Shown here one piece after another: positions 18,671-28,328 of a stretch of DNA of 64,000 nt. The notes beneath the pieces are model-generated. The model saw nothing but the letters and a program-made list of their open reading frames with translations. It made no database searches and was not told the DNA's origin. The stretch is from NCBI GenBank assembly GCA_021781535.1, contig JAJXWO010000003.1, positions 1 through 64,000 of the forward strand. The letters are read 5' to 3'. Made by a program: the position numbers and the translations under genes. How positions within the stretch are numbered: position 1 is the stretch's first letter; every line of letters starts with the position of its first letter. This stretch comes from Deltaproteobacteria bacterium (GTDB lineage Bacteria > Desulfobacterota > Desulfuromonadia > Geobacterales > Pseudopelobacteraceae).

Positions 18671-20277
18671 GGAGACCCTTTCCTTGCCGGTAGCAGGCCA
18701 GAAACGCCCCCTTCATGATGATATGCCTGTCCTTCTTCCAGTGGCAGTTCCAGCCAGAAGTCGCTCCCCACGCCGGAGATGCTGGTCGCTCCCACCGTTC
18801 CTCCCATCGCCTCCACAAGCTGTTTGGTGATGGCCAGGCCAATACCGGTACCTTCCACTTCACCCAGTTCCTGCCCAAGCCGGTGAAACGGCTGAAACAG
18901 CTCAGAGAGCTGATCCGATGCGATACCGACGCCGGTGTCATGCACATGAATACGGATACGCCCCTCGACCGAAGACACATCATATTCCAGGCGTATCTGT
19001 CCATTAGGACGGTTATACTTGACTGCATTACTAAGCAGATTGACCAGAATCTGCTTCAGGCGCGTTCGATCGGCATACACCATACATCCTGAAACAGCCG
19101 GCAGGATGAAGCAAATTCCCCGGTTCGCGGCCTGTGGGGTTGCCAGCGACAGGCATTCATTCATCAGCTCATCCAATGGAACCGGTCTCGGCATGAGAAC
19201 CAGCTTGCCGGATTCGATTCTGGCCAGATCCAGCACTTCGTCCACAAGTTCCAGCAGGTGGCCTCCGGCATCGGTTATCTCCTGTACCGAATCAAGCTGG
19301 TCCGGGTTTAATGTTTGATCAGCCTCCAGAATTTGACCAAAGCCGAGGATCGCATTCAATGGGGTACGCAGTTCATGACTCATGTTGGATAGAAACAGGG
19401 ATTTTGCCCGGTTGGCAGCTTGTGCTTCATCGCGTGCTGTGATCAGGCCTGTTTCCATCGCTTTACGTCGGCTCAAGTCGCGAAAAACGGCAACGACGCC
19501 ACAGCCATTGCCGCCGTCACTGCAACCAATCGGACTCACGGACAGGCTGACCGGCAGATAGCTGCCATCCTTGCAAAAGAGATTATTATCATCCGTCTTG
19601 CGCGCCAGACCATCTTTCAGGGTGTCGCAGACCGGACATTCTCCCTCCGGTACGCGAGCGGTGCGATCAACCGAGCAGTGAAAGAGCTGATGGGTATTTT
19701 TCCCCAACACCTCATCTTGCTCATAGCCAAGCATGGCCAGGGCGGCCGGATTGATAAAGGTGCACACACCCTGACAATCCACACCGAAAACCCCTTCGCC
19801 CAGTGCCTCAAGCAAGGCATGGGTTCGTCCCAGCTCCAAAGTCAACTGTTCATGGGCTTGCTTGAACGCCGTAATATCGGTACGGATCGAGATATAGCGC
19901 CATGGCCGTCCCTGGTTATCCATGATCGGCACGATAGTGGCCTCAACCCAATAATAACCGCCATCTTTCCTGCGGTTGCAGACGGTTCCCTGCCAGACAC
20001 GGCCTTGAGTTATAGTGCCCCACATGTCCCGATACAAAGTGTCGGAATGAACGCCTGATTTGACAATTCGATGGTTCTGGCCGATCAGTTCGCCGCGGTT
20101 GTAGCCGCTGATCACACAGAACGTGTCGTTAACCTCGACAATCGTGCCGTGCTCGTCAGTTGCACTGACAATCGCGTGCTGGTCAATGGCATGGCGCAAC
20201 TGTTCGTAACGGCTGGTATTGAGTTCTAGAGCACCAACCTGCTGTTGCCGGGAACTGTCGTTCATCTCTTCACGCAT
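18667..20277 (-). CDS. Soluble double-PAS sensor histidine kinase
   Basis: 536 residues and no membrane segments. The start is at 20277, with AAGGTG 6 bp upstream. Two PAS/PAC units (about 25-150 and 155-285) precede HisKA (SHELRTPLNAILGF, about 305) and an HATPase (LLSNAVKYN, DTGVGIA, EGTGIGLAITKQLVE). Unlike its downstream partner it has no receiver. The two kinases share nearly the same catalytic-core wording and probably arose by duplication. It is the first gene of the operon leading to the hybrid kinase and the HD-GYP regulator. Confidence 0.9.
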   Translation of the reverse strand: MREEMNDSSRQQQVGALELNTSRYEQLRHAIDQHAIVSATDEHGTIVEVNDTFCVISGYNRGELIGQNHRIVKSGVHSDTLYRDMWGTITQGRVWQGTVCNRRKDGGYYWVEATIVPIMDNQGRPWRYISIRTDITAFKQAHEQLTLELGRTHALLEALGEGVFGVDCQGVCTFINPAALAMLGYEQDEVLGKNTHQLFHCSVDRTARVPEGECPVCDTLKDGLARKTDDNNLFCKDGSYLPVSLSVSPIGCSDGGNGCGVVAVFRDLSRRKAMETGLITARDEAQAANRAKSLFLSNMSHELRTPLNAILGFGQILEADQTLNPDQLDSVQEITDAGGHLLELVDEVLDLARIESGKLVLMPRPVPLDELMNECLSLATPQAANRGICFILPAVSGCMVYADRTRLKQILVNLLSNAVKYNRPNGQIRLEYDVSSVEGRIRIHVHDTGVGIASDQLSELFQPFHRLGQELGEVEGTGIGLAITKQLVEAMGGTVGATSISGVGSDFWLELPLEEGQAYHHEGGVSGLLPARKGSP

Positions 20278-20692
20278 AAAAGCACCTTTTTAAAACCTTC
20301 TTTCATAACACCTGCATGTTGAAACTATTATCAGACGGCGTTAGTACGGGTGCCATCCGCTCTTGCCGGTACAATTGCACTCAGCATGAAGCACGGCCCC
20401 ATAGGTATAACTAGCTGATCTAGCTTGCTAACATACAGAGACCAACAAGATCATTCATATCCGGTATTATGCATACCTTTGGAGGAAGATCAACCTAAAA
20501 CACACTAATTAATGTGGTTATATATTGATCAAAACAAACCGGCACTGAAGGATATAAAACAGGCATATTCCCGAAATATTAGAGGAGTAAAACATCTGCA
20601 TGGAAATCATTACTTTTGCAGAAAATACGAGAGGGGACAGGCAAAATGCCTGTCCCCTCTTGTATTCGGCTATGCATATAAAAATTAAGAGG
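20278..20692. other. Intergenic region between kinase operon promoter side and tyrS 3' end
   Basis: 415 bp with no credible gene. It must hold the promoter of the kinase operon (minus strand), though no consensus -35/-10 pair stands out. GGAGGAAGATC at about 20481 looks like an orphan ribosome site with no good start codon after it. The tyrS terminator lies at its right end. Confidence 0.5.
20630..20660 (-). terminator. Intrinsic terminator of the tyrS operon
   Basis: A perfect 14-bp inverted repeat (20630-20643 with 20647-20660, AGAGGGGACAGGCA and its complement) around three bases. On the minus strand it is followed by a T-rich run (CGTATTTTC). It ends the tyrS message. Confidence 0.8.
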
Positions 20693-21904
20693 TTACGAAA
20701 CCAGAATCCGCGCAAAGCGGCGCTTGCCGATCTGGACGATATACTCTCCGGCAGCGGTAAGCTCCAGGTTGGTGTCACTGACTTTATCATTATTCAACTT
20801 CACCCCCCCCTGGTCAATAGCGCGGCGCCCCTCACCGTTTGACTTGGTCAGTCCGGCCTCAGTCATGGCTCTGGCCAGCAGGATTGAACCATCGGCCAGC
20901 ACGAAGCTCACCTGCGGCATATCTTCAGGGATCTCGTTATCCTTAAAGCGTTTGACAAAGTTCTCCTCCGCAATTTCTCCGGCGCCAGTACCGTGGAAGC
21001 GGGACACGATTTCTCGCCCCAGACGTTTCTTGGCCGCCATCGGATGAAGCGAATGGTCCGCAAGATCACTTTTCAGTTGTTCCAGCCCGGCCAGAGTCAT
21101 GTCGGAAAGAAGTTCGTAGTAGCGCAGCATCAGATCATCCGATATGGACATGATTTTACCGAATATTTCGTCAGCCGCCTCGTTGATGCCGATATAATTG
21201 CCAAGTGATTTGGACATTTTATTGATACCATCCAGGCCTTCCAAGAGCGGCATGGTCAGGACGCACTGCGGTGACTGGCCCCATTCCCGCTGCAGCTCAC
21301 GTCCCATCAACAGGTTAAATTTCTGGTCAGTTCCGCCCAACTCCACGTCCGCCTTCATCGCGACAGAGTCATACCCCTGAATCAGTGGATAGAGAAATTC
21401 GTGAATGGCAATCGGCTGCTGGGTCGTATACCGTTTGTGGAAGTCATCCCGCTCAAGCATCCGGGCTACGGTATACTTGGAAGCCAGCCCGATCATGCCG
21501 CCGCAGCCGAGCTCGTTCAACCAGGTGGAGTTGAATACGACCTTCGTTTTCACCGGATCGAGGATTTTGAATACCTGTTCCTTGTAGGTTTCGGCATTCC
21601 TGAGGACATCATTGCGCGTCAGCACCTTGCGTGTTTCGGATTTGCCCGTCGGGTCGCCGATCATGCCGGTAAAATCGCCGATCAGAAAATTGACCTCGTG
21701 CCCTAACTGCTGGAACTGGCGTAATTTCTGGATCAGTACGGTGTGTCCCAGATGCAGGTCGGGTGCGGTCGGATCAAAGCCCGCCTTAATAATCAATGGC
21801 ACTCCGGTTGAGATCGACTTTGCCAGTTTCTCTGCCAGTTCCTTTTCAACAAGAACTTCAACCGTGCCGCGTTTTATGATGGCCATCTGTTCTGCTACGG
21901 ACAT
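20693..21904 (-). CDS. tyrS: Tyrosyl-tRNA synthetase
   Basis: 403 residues, class I synthetase. It has the HLGH signature (51-54) in the Rossmann fold, KMSKS (about 230) and a C-terminal S4 RNA-binding domain ([16 protein letters not shown]). It attaches tyrosine to tRNA-Tyr. An AAGGAG ribosome site precedes the ATG. It is the last gene of the run rny-ymdB-tyrS, 22 bp after ymdB, and is closed by the terminator at 20630. No T-box leader is seen. Confidence 0.96.
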   Translation of the reverse strand: MSVAEQMAIIKRGTVEVLVEKELAEKLAKSISTGVPLIIKAGFDPTAPDLHLGHTVLIQKLRQFQQLGHEVNFLIGDFTGMIGDPTGKSETRKVLTRNDVLRNAETYKEQVFKILDPVKTKVVFNSTWLNELGCGGMIGLASKYTVARMLERDDFHKRYTTQQPIAIHEFLYPLIQGYDSVAMKADVELGGTDQKFNLLMGRELQREWGQSPQCVLTMPLLEGLDGINKMSKSLGNYIGINEAADEIFGKIMSISDDLMLRYYELLSDMTLAGLEQLKSDLADHSLHPMAAKKRLGREIVSRFHGTGAGEIAEENFVKRFKDNEIPEDMPQVSFVLADGSILLARAMTEAGLTKSNGEGRRAIDQGGVKLNNDKVSDTNLELTAAGEYIVQIGKRRFARILVS

Positions 21905-21926
21905 ATCAGCAACTCCTTGAAGCTGT

Positions 21927-22712
21927 TTAGCAGGAAATATTTATGCGTTCAATACTCACAGCCTTGCCACTGATCTCGTCAACCCCGATCACAACGGCAT
22001 TAAGGCGGATGTCTTTCTTTGCCACTTCAAATTTGGCAGGCAACTGGGTCAGGAAACGGTGAATTGTCTCTTCTTTCCCCATCCCGATCACAGAATCAAA
22101 ACTGCCGGTCATGCCGGCATCGGTAAGAAATGCCGTCCCGTGCGGGAGAATCCGCTCATCAGCAGTCTGAACGTGGGTATGAGTCCCGACCAGTGCGCTG
22201 ACCCTGCCATCAAGGTACCATCCCAATGCCGATTTTTCTGAAGTTGCTTCGGCATGAAAATCCACAAAAATGATCGACGTCTCTTTTTTCAGCCACTCTA
22301 TTTCTTTATCTGCAGTCAGAAACGGGCATTCCAGAGTTTTCATATAAACCCGCCCCTCCAGATTGAGGACGCCGACTTTTACCCCCCCAGGCGTTGTCAG
22401 AATAACACTTCCGACCCCCGGGGCCCCGGCCGGATAGTTGGACGGACGGATAATGCGCTGATCAGCCAGGACCAGAGGAACCTGCTCTTTCTTGTCCCAG
22501 ATATGATTGCCGCTTGTCAGCAGGTGGATACCCTGAGTAAACAACTCTTTGGCAACCTCGACCGTCAGCCCGAATCCACCAGCGGCATTTTCACCATTGG
22601 CGATCACGATATCGATCGTGTGCCGGTCCACCAGGCGGTGCAACTCACGCGACAACGCCTGGCGGCCAGGTTTACCAATGATATCGCCTATGAATAATAT
22701 GTTAACGGGCAT
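21927..22712 (-). CDS. ymdB: YmdB-type metallophosphoesterase
   Basis: Met at 22712 ([17 protein letters not shown]) fits the family N-terminus; the frame runs upstream to 22742 inside rny. 261 residues. Metal ligands are visible in [24 protein letters not shown] and [11 protein letters not shown]. This is the Bacillus YmdB family (phosphodiesterase, 2',3'-cAMP in vitro), unrelated to the E. coli macrodomain protein of the same name. It overlaps the 3' end of rny by 11 bp; the rny-ymdB pairing is widely conserved. Confidence 0.92.
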   Translation of the reverse strand: MPVNILFIGDIIGKPGRQALSRELHRLVDRHTIDIVIANGENAAGGFGLTVEVAKELFTQGIHLLTSGNHIWDKKEQVPLVLADQRIIRPSNYPAGAPGVGSVILTTPGGVKVGVLNLEGRVYMKTLECPFLTADKEIEWLKKETSIIFVDFHAEATSEKSALGWYLDGRVSALVGTHTHVQTADERILPHGTAFLTDAGMTGSFDSVIGMGKEETIHRFLTQLPAKFEVAKKDIRLNAVVIGVDEISGKAVSIERINISC

Positions 22713-24273
22713 ATTCAACAGAACGGGTTTCACGGATAACATTTACTTTGATCTGACCGGGATAGGTCATTTCAGCTTCAATTTTTTTAGCAATATCGCG
22801 GGCCATGACAACCGACTGATCATCGTTAACCTGCTCGCTGGAAACCATGACGCGAATCTCGCGTCCGGCCTGGATCGCAAATGACGATTGGACACCGGCG
22901 AACGATGTTGCGATGCGCTCCAGATCACCGAGCCGTTTGACATAGGTTTCCATCATCTCGCGGCGGGCTCCGGGGCGGGCTCCGGAAAGAGCATCCGCTG
23001 CCTGCACAAGAATTGCCAGCACCGAATTCGGTTTCTCATCTTCGTGATGGGCCATGATGGCATGAACAATTTTAGGTGTTTCACCGTATTTACGGGCGAG
23101 TTCGGCGCCGATAACCGCGTGTGAACCTTCAACTTCGTGGTCGACCGCTTTGCCCAGATCGTGCAAAAGGCCGGCGCGTTTGGCCTGTTTGACGTTGATT
23201 CCCAGTTCAGCGGCCATGATACCGCAGAGGAACGCAACCTCCAGTGAGTGAAGGTACACGTTCTGAGTGTAGGAGGTGCGATATTTAAGGCGGCCAATCA
23301 ATTTGAGCACTTCCGGATGGATACCATGGACACCAAGGTCGAAAGCAGCCTGTTCGCCAGCTTCTTTTATTGAATGTTCCACTTCTTCGGTTGACTTTGC
23401 CACGACTTCTTCGATGCGGCCGGGGTGGATGCGCCCATCAGCCAGAAGCTTTTCCAATGACAAACGGGCGACTTCACGGCGTACCGGATTAAAGCCGGAC
23501 AAAATTACCGCCTCAGGTGTATCATCAATAATCAGGTCAATCCCTGTTGCCGCCTCAAGAGCACGAATATTCCGCCCCTCCCGACCGATAATACGTCCTT
23601 TCATCTCGTCAGACGGCAACGGCACAACAGAGACGGTACGCTCAGCCACATATTCGCCAGCGTAACGCTGAATGGCAAGTGCCATGATTTCTTTCGCTTT
23701 TTTGTCGCCTGTTTCACGGGCTTCTTCTTCAATAGCCCTGATTATCTTGGCGGCGTCATGCTTTGCCTCTGTTTCCATTGCATTCATCAGTTCTTTTTTG
23801 GCTTCCGCAGCCGACATGCCGGAAATTTGTTCAAGCCGAGCATTTTGAACATCCGTCGCTTTTTTCAGTTCTTCGTCGCGCTGAAGGAGAACCTGCTCTT
23901 TTTGCGATACTGCCTGCTCTTTTTTGAGGACATCCATCTCCTTCTGATCGATCAAACCCGCTTTTTTATCGAGGTTTTCTTCTTTCAGAACCAATCTTTT
24001 TTCAAGAATTTGAAGATCCTTGTTTTTTTCGTTTGTTTTGCGTTCATGCTCTTCCTTGGCCTGAAGAGCGGCATCTTTGGCCTTGAGGAGTGCTTCCTTG
24101 GTAATGGTATCAGCTTCTCGGCGGGCATCGTCGAGCACCTTGCCGGCAAGCTCTTCGGCCTGTTTCAGGATTGATCCTGTATCCTTCTTGTTGAGCTTGT
24201 TACCGGCAAAATAGGATCCGGCTGCGACAACCATCAGAGAAATGGCAATGCCAATTATTACTTCAATACCCAT
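22702..24273 (-). CDS. rny: Ribonuclease Y
   Basis: 523 residues. An N-terminal membrane anchor ([19 protein letters not shown]) is followed by a long charged coiled coil (about 35-200), a KH domain ([19 protein letters not shown]) and an HD domain ([21 protein letters not shown]). It is a membrane-bound endonuclease that starts mRNA decay. A very good AGGAGG ribosome site lies 7-8 bp upstream. It sits between 5-FCL and ymdB. Confidence 0.96.
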   Translation of the reverse strand: MGIEVIIGIAISLMVVAAGSYFAGNKLNKKDTGSILKQAEELAGKVLDDARREADTITKEALLKAKDAALQAKEEHERKTNEKNKDLQILEKRLVLKEENLDKKAGLIDQKEMDVLKKEQAVSQKEQVLLQRDEELKKATDVQNARLEQISGMSAAEAKKELMNAMETEAKHDAAKIIRAIEEEARETGDKKAKEIMALAIQRYAGEYVAERTVSVVPLPSDEMKGRIIGREGRNIRALEAATGIDLIIDDTPEAVILSGFNPVRREVARLSLEKLLADGRIHPGRIEEVVAKSTEEVEHSIKEAGEQAAFDLGVHGIHPEVLKLIGRLKYRTSYTQNVYLHSLEVAFLCGIMAAELGINVKQAKRAGLLHDLGKAVDHEVEGSHAVIGAELARKYGETPKIVHAIMAHHEDEKPNSVLAILVQAADALSGARPGARREMMETYVKRLGDLERIATSFAGVQSSFAIQAGREIRVMVSSEQVNDDQSVVMARDIAKKIEAEMTYPGQIKVNVIRETRSVEYAR

Positions 24274-24320
24274 TTTATCAACCTCCTGTATATAAATCCG
24301 GGCCGCCTGGCGAACTCCGG

Positions 24321-24902
24321 TTACTTCTCTGCCCCCGTTCTGCGGGTGCGAACAATTCGTTTGTCAGTGACGACAATTTCCATTGGTATATCGTGAACAT
24401 CTGCCGGAATTCTTCCCTCCGTCAGCTGGAAGTCATGGCACAACCCGACCAGATGGGCGTTGCACTCCGGGTGCTGCAGAAAACGGTCATAGAACCCTTT
24501 TCCATAGCCGATCCGGTGCCCTGTCAGGTCAAAAGCTACCCCCGGGACGATAATAAGGTCCGCTTCGTCTGCCTGGTGATCGGTCCCGGTCGGACACGGT
24601 TCCAGAATTCCAAATGCCCCTTCCTGTAACGCTTCAATCCGTTCGACATGGCGAAACACCATCTGGTGGCCGCAGACGGCCGGAAACAGCACTCGCTTCC
24701 CCGCCTGAAATGCGGCAGCCAGAATCAGTCCGGTATCGGTTTCGTTATGGGCAGGCGCATACATCGCGATGCATTCAGACCGCTCGTACTCATCGAGTGA
24801 GAGCAGATTATGCTGTGCCGCGCGACTTGATGAAAGCCACGCATCATGACTGAGTGCACGACGCAGTGTCAGCAAATGCGAACGAAGCGAACGCTTGGGC
24901 AT
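24321..24902 (-). CDS. 5-formyltetrahydrofolate cyclo-ligase
   Basis: 193 residues of the 5-FCL/YgfA family. It has basic N-terminal [28 protein letters not shown], and the nucleotide/phosphate loop [17 protein letters not shown]. It converts 5-formyl-THF to 5,10-methenyl-THF with ATP. The order zapA, 6S RNA, 5-FCL is conserved widely in proteobacteria, and here the 6S candidate lies immediately upstream, so the gene is probably expressed from the 6S transcript as in E. coli. Confidence 0.93.
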   Translation of the reverse strand: MPKRSLRSHLLTLRRALSHDAWLSSSRAAQHNLLSLDEYERSECIAMYAPAHNETDTGLILAAAFQAGKRVLFPAVCGHQMVFRHVERIEALQEGAFGILEPCPTGTDHQADEADLIIVPGVAFDLTGHRIGYGKGFYDRFLQHPECNAHLVGLCHDFQLTEGRIPADVHDIPMEIVVTDKRIVRTRRTGAEK

Positions 24903-24960
24903 ATAAATACTTTCGATACGGCGAGTGCGGAGTGGCCCGAAGCGGAATCGGGAAGGTCGA

Positions 24961-25170
24961 CCAGGGAGGCTGAAGAGGTGAAATGCCGTGAGTGCTGTCA
25001 GGTAAAGGCAATGATTACGATCATGCTACTCAAGAAGCTATTTCCCTTTCGGTGAGGATATATTCAACGGGCGTAACATTATTCCAATCAGACATGAAAA
25101 TGACAGAGCCTGACGAGCCCGACCGGCAGTGAATTTATGCGAATATATGATCAAGTCTCCCTGAGAGACC
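24961..25170 (-). ncRNA. ssrS: Candidate 6S RNA (ssrS) between zapA and 5-FCL
   Basis: The 276-bp gap between zapA and 5-FCL holds no gene and is the conserved ssrS location. On the minus strand, CAGGGAG near 25163 can pair with CUCCCUG near 24963 to close a long hairpin, and GUCAGG/CCUGAC pairs inside it. The segment with GUAGCAUGAUCG, then GCCUUUACCUG and CAC..CACCU, parallels the E. coli 6S order GAGCAUGCUCG, GCCUUAAAACUG, CAC..CACCU. 6S binds RNA polymerase holoenzyme. Ends are approximate. Confidence 0.55.
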
Positions 25171-25178
25171 ATGTAAAA

Positions 25179-25451
25179 TCAGACCGTTTCCAGCGCCGCG
25201 ATTATTCTGCTGATTCTGTTATCGAACGCAGCATCCTGTTCGTGCCTCGAGCGCAGCTCAAGCAATTCTTCCGAAGTATTCAGCAGGGCAAGCGTCAGCA
25301 CCAGTTGAGCATCACCGTTTCTAAGAGCAGCGCCGATTTCTTGGAGCTTGCCATTTACAAATGTTTCGACCGCCTTTACTTTTGCTTCAGGAGCCGAACT
25401 CCGTACTGAAAGTTCACGACCAAGGATTGTCACTGCATGGCTTGTTTTCAT
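25179..25451 (-). CDS. zapA: Cell division protein ZapA
   Basis: 90 residues. The N-terminal globular ZapA head (HAVTILGRELSVRSSAPE) is followed by a long helix forming the coiled-coil stalk (LTLALLNTSEELLELRSRHE). It binds FtsZ and bundles protofilaments at the division ring. It lies 20 bp after the zapB-like gene and just upstream of the 6S candidate. Confidence 0.9.
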   Translation of the reverse strand: MKTSHAVTILGRELSVRSSAPEAKVKAVETFVNGKLQEIGAALRNGDAQLVLTLALLNTSEELLELRSRHEQDAAFDNRISRIIAALETV

Positions 25452-25471
25452 ACAATGACCACGATCATGCC

Positions 25472-25648
25472 CTAAATCCCGTCCAGCTTGCCAAGGATTG
25501 CATCGACACGCGACTTGATTTCTTCACGGTCGCCTGAAAAACGCCGGATTTCTTCATTCAAGCGCGCATTCTCTTCTTTCAGGGCGCTATACTTTTCAAC
25601 AATGTCGCCGATTTTCTTTTCGAGTAAATCTATGAGTTCCTGATCCAT
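25472..25648 (-). CDS. zapB: Small coiled-coil division protein, ZapB-like
   Basis: Met at 25648 gives a 58-residue, almost wholly helical and charged protein (LLEKKIGDIVEKYSALKEEN...), with Leu/Ile heptads throughout and a ZapB-like look. Upstream in-frame Met codons are unlikely, because a near-consensus promoter lies inside that stretch (25676-25704). An AAAGGAAA ribosome site is present. Pairing with zapA supports a division-ring role. ZapB of E. coli is longer (about 80 residues). Confidence 0.75.
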   Translation of the reverse strand: MDQELIDLLEKKIGDIVEKYSALKEENARLNEEIRRFSGDREEIKSRVDAILGKLDGI

Positions 25649-25675
25649 GAGTTCCGTTTCCTTTCGAGGGGGTTC

Positions 25676-25704
25676 ACTATACGAAGTAGCACACACAAAG
25701 TCAA
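25676..25704 (-). promoter_or_regulatory. Near-consensus sigma70 promoter for zapB-zapA-6S operon
   Basis: TTGACT (25704-25699) and TATAGT (25681-25676) on the minus strand with an exact 17-bp spacer. The expected transcript start is about 20 bp upstream of the zapB ATG at 25648, which supports the short zapB reading. Confidence 0.75.
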
Positions 25705-25766
25705 GGCCTAATTGATTGAAATCGCAGAGTTCCATGATAGTTTCCCCCTTACGGTGCCCTGATTTT

Positions 25767-26848
<1,082 letters not shown>

Positions 26849-26849
<1 letters not shown>

Positions 26850-27205
26850 CACATCTCCCTTTTCAATGCAGTGATCGCCTGACGGAAATGATACAACGCC
26901 AGTGCCGCCGGGCAACCATGTTCGATGTTCATAACCAGTGAATAGTACTGATCAATACAACCAATGATCAAGTGCCCCTTGCTGGAGGTGACAACGACGT
27001 CCTCCACTTCCCCGATATCCGCAGTACTCTGCATTTCCTTGAGGCGCGCCAGGATAATACCCTTGTGGGCGGCTATAAAACGGATGTCATACGGATCACA
27101 GTGACAGTACTCCATAACCGCCTCACCTTCCCAATCCACCAGGATGGCGCCGATCGACCGGGGCACCCGATTCACCAGATCCTTTAAAATGATATCAAAT
27201 GACAT
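26849..27205 (-). CDS. Roadblock/LC7-domain protein
   Basis: 118 residues, a single Roadblock/LC7 domain: VNRVPRSIGAILVDWEGEAV, central HKGIILARLKEMQ helix, and VVVTSSKGHLIIGCIDQYYSLVM strands. The family includes MglB-type regulators of small GTPases. Here the gene is stop/start-coupled to ftsY, a GTPase of another family. No MglA-like GTPase is in the window. Function is unknown; a link to a cell-polarity switch is possible. Confidence 0.85.
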
Positions 27206-27229
27206 GACATACTCCTGATTCAGGTATAA

Positions 27230-27352
27230 TCAGCATACATCTTCTTTCGCACCCGCAGTACCGTAAAAATCCTGCAGACTCTCCGGCTTCCAAGCGCTAT
27301 TCCCCTGCGGGTAGAGGGCTGAGGCAGTCCCCGGCCATCTTTGCCGTTTTTT
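27230..27352. other. Structured intergenic element of unknown class (leader or small RNA candidate)
   Basis: In the 347-bp gap between the roadblock gene and the OmpH-like gene. ACCCGCAG (27251-27258) and CTGCGGGT (27305-27312) form a perfect 8-bp inverted repeat. A CCCT/AGGG hairpin uses part of the same bases, so alternative folds are possible. On the plus strand CGGC-7nt-GCCG (27332-27346) is followed by six T, a terminator shape, and TATAAT lies at 27225-27230 just before. On the minus strand it would be the leader of roadblock-ftsY. No known riboswitch signature was recognised. Confidence 0.4.
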
Positions 27353-27441
27353 GCATATATAGCATAATTTGCCTGCAAAAGGTGAGTAGCAAATGAGCAT
27401 CGAACGTGGTAAAAGCAACAGGTGTGACCGGAAACATGTTA

Positions 27442-27460
27442 TTGTCTCTATTGGAGACAA
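27442..27460. promoter_or_regulatory. 19-bp dyad upstream of the OmpH-like gene
   Basis: TTGTCTC-TATTG-GAGACAA, perfect 7-bp arms with a 5-bp spacer, 93 bp before the start codon. It may be an operator or a transcript hairpin. A second small dyad (TGTCC-TTCAC-GGACA) lies at about 27512. The binding factor is unknown. Confidence 0.35.
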
Positions 27461-27552
27461 AAGGCAATACTTCAATAAATCGATTTTATTTATCTGCGTG
27501 ACCACCTGTACTGTCCTTCACGGACAAATTATTGCTTTTGAAAGGATTATCA

Positions 27553-28194
27553 ATGAGACTACTGCCCCTGTTGCTGCTGAGTGCCGCCATGCTCTGCAGC
27601 TTTGCCGCCACCCCTTCATCAGCCGCCAACCAGCCACCTCCCCTCCCCGCAGAGTCTTCCGCCAAGACATCGCCCGGTCCGACACCAGCCCCCCCGGCAG
27701 CGCTGCCAGCTACGCCGCCCGCCCTTCCGACCGTTGCAGTCAAGATCGGCGTCATTGACATGGAACGTATTTCCAGTGAATCGGCTATGGGAAAGGCGGC
27801 CAAGAGCACGATCATTGAACAACAGCAGAAATTTCAAAAAAAACTGGACGGTAAGAAACATCAGCTTGAAAAAATGAAGGCACATCTCGAGCAAATAATG
27901 CCTTCTCTGCAACCGGCACAGCGTGAAGCAAAGGCAAGGGAATTTCAAAAGAAGGTTGAAGAGTTGCAAAAGTTCGGCATGGGTGCCGAAAAGGAGCTTA
28001 TGGCCACCAAGGAAAAGTTGACCAAGGAGCTCATTGCCGCCATAGAACAGGCTGCCGTCGAGATCGGCACGGCCAGGAAACTGGCAGCGGTCGTGGTCAA
28101 ACAAGAGGTGCTCTTCCTTGACAGCGGTGTTGACGTTCAGGACATCAGCGAAGACGTTGTGAAGCAGGTAAACGGAAAGCCTCATCAGAAGTAA
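27553..28194 (+). CDS. OmpH/Skp-like periplasmic protein with Pro-rich linker
   Basis: Met 27553 follows AAAGGA by 7 bp. 213 residues. A signal peptide (MRLLPLLLLSAAMLCSFAA) is followed by a Pro/Ala-rich linker (about 25-60) not typical of Skp. Then IGVIDMERISSES starts an OmpH-like domain with a long Lys/Glu-rich coiled coil (about 85-170) and a C-terminal strand region (VVVKQEVLFLDSGVDVQDISEDVV). Skp-like proteins chaperone outer-membrane proteins. No bamA or lpxD is adjacent, so it is an orphan paralogue. Confidence 0.82.
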   Translation: MRLLPLLLLSAAMLCSFAATPSSAANQPPPLPAESSAKTSPGPTPAPPAALPATPPALPTVAVKIGVIDMERISSESAMGKAAKSTIIEQQQKFQKKLDGKKHQLEKMKAHLEQIMPSLQPAQREAKAREFQKKVEELQKFGMGAEKELMATKEKLTKELIAAIEQAAVEIGTARKLAAVVVKQEVLFLDSGVDVQDISEDVVKQVNGKPHQK

Positions 28195-28213
28195 TCCGAT
28201 ACGGTAGGAACAG

Positions 28214-28241
28214 GTAAGGGTGGCGGGATTGCCGCCCTTAC
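28214..28241 (+). terminator. Terminator-like hairpin after the OmpH-like gene
   Basis: An 11-bp stem with one G-U pair (GTAAGGGTGGC with GCCGCCCTTAC) and a 6-base loop, 20 bp after the stop codon. No T-tract follows, so intrinsic termination is uncertain. Confidence 0.45.
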
Positions 28242-28328
28242 ACTGTTCGCAGCCACCGGACAACCTCCGGAAACACCATCCCGCCTCAAACGACATGCCA
28301 CAGTCCATAACCAGTAACGGCTATCAAT

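Noticed and set aside
27230-27365. Possible c-di-GMP (GEMM) or cobalamin riboswitch
   Set aside because: The region has GGCAAAG and GGGGAC words on the minus strand but lacks the GACGCAAAGC core of GEMM and the cobalamin box, so no known class is claimed.
27230-27505. 91-codon minus-strand open frame in the roadblock-OmpH gap
   Set aside because: No ribosome site, mixed composition and overlap with the inverted repeats; more likely non-coding.
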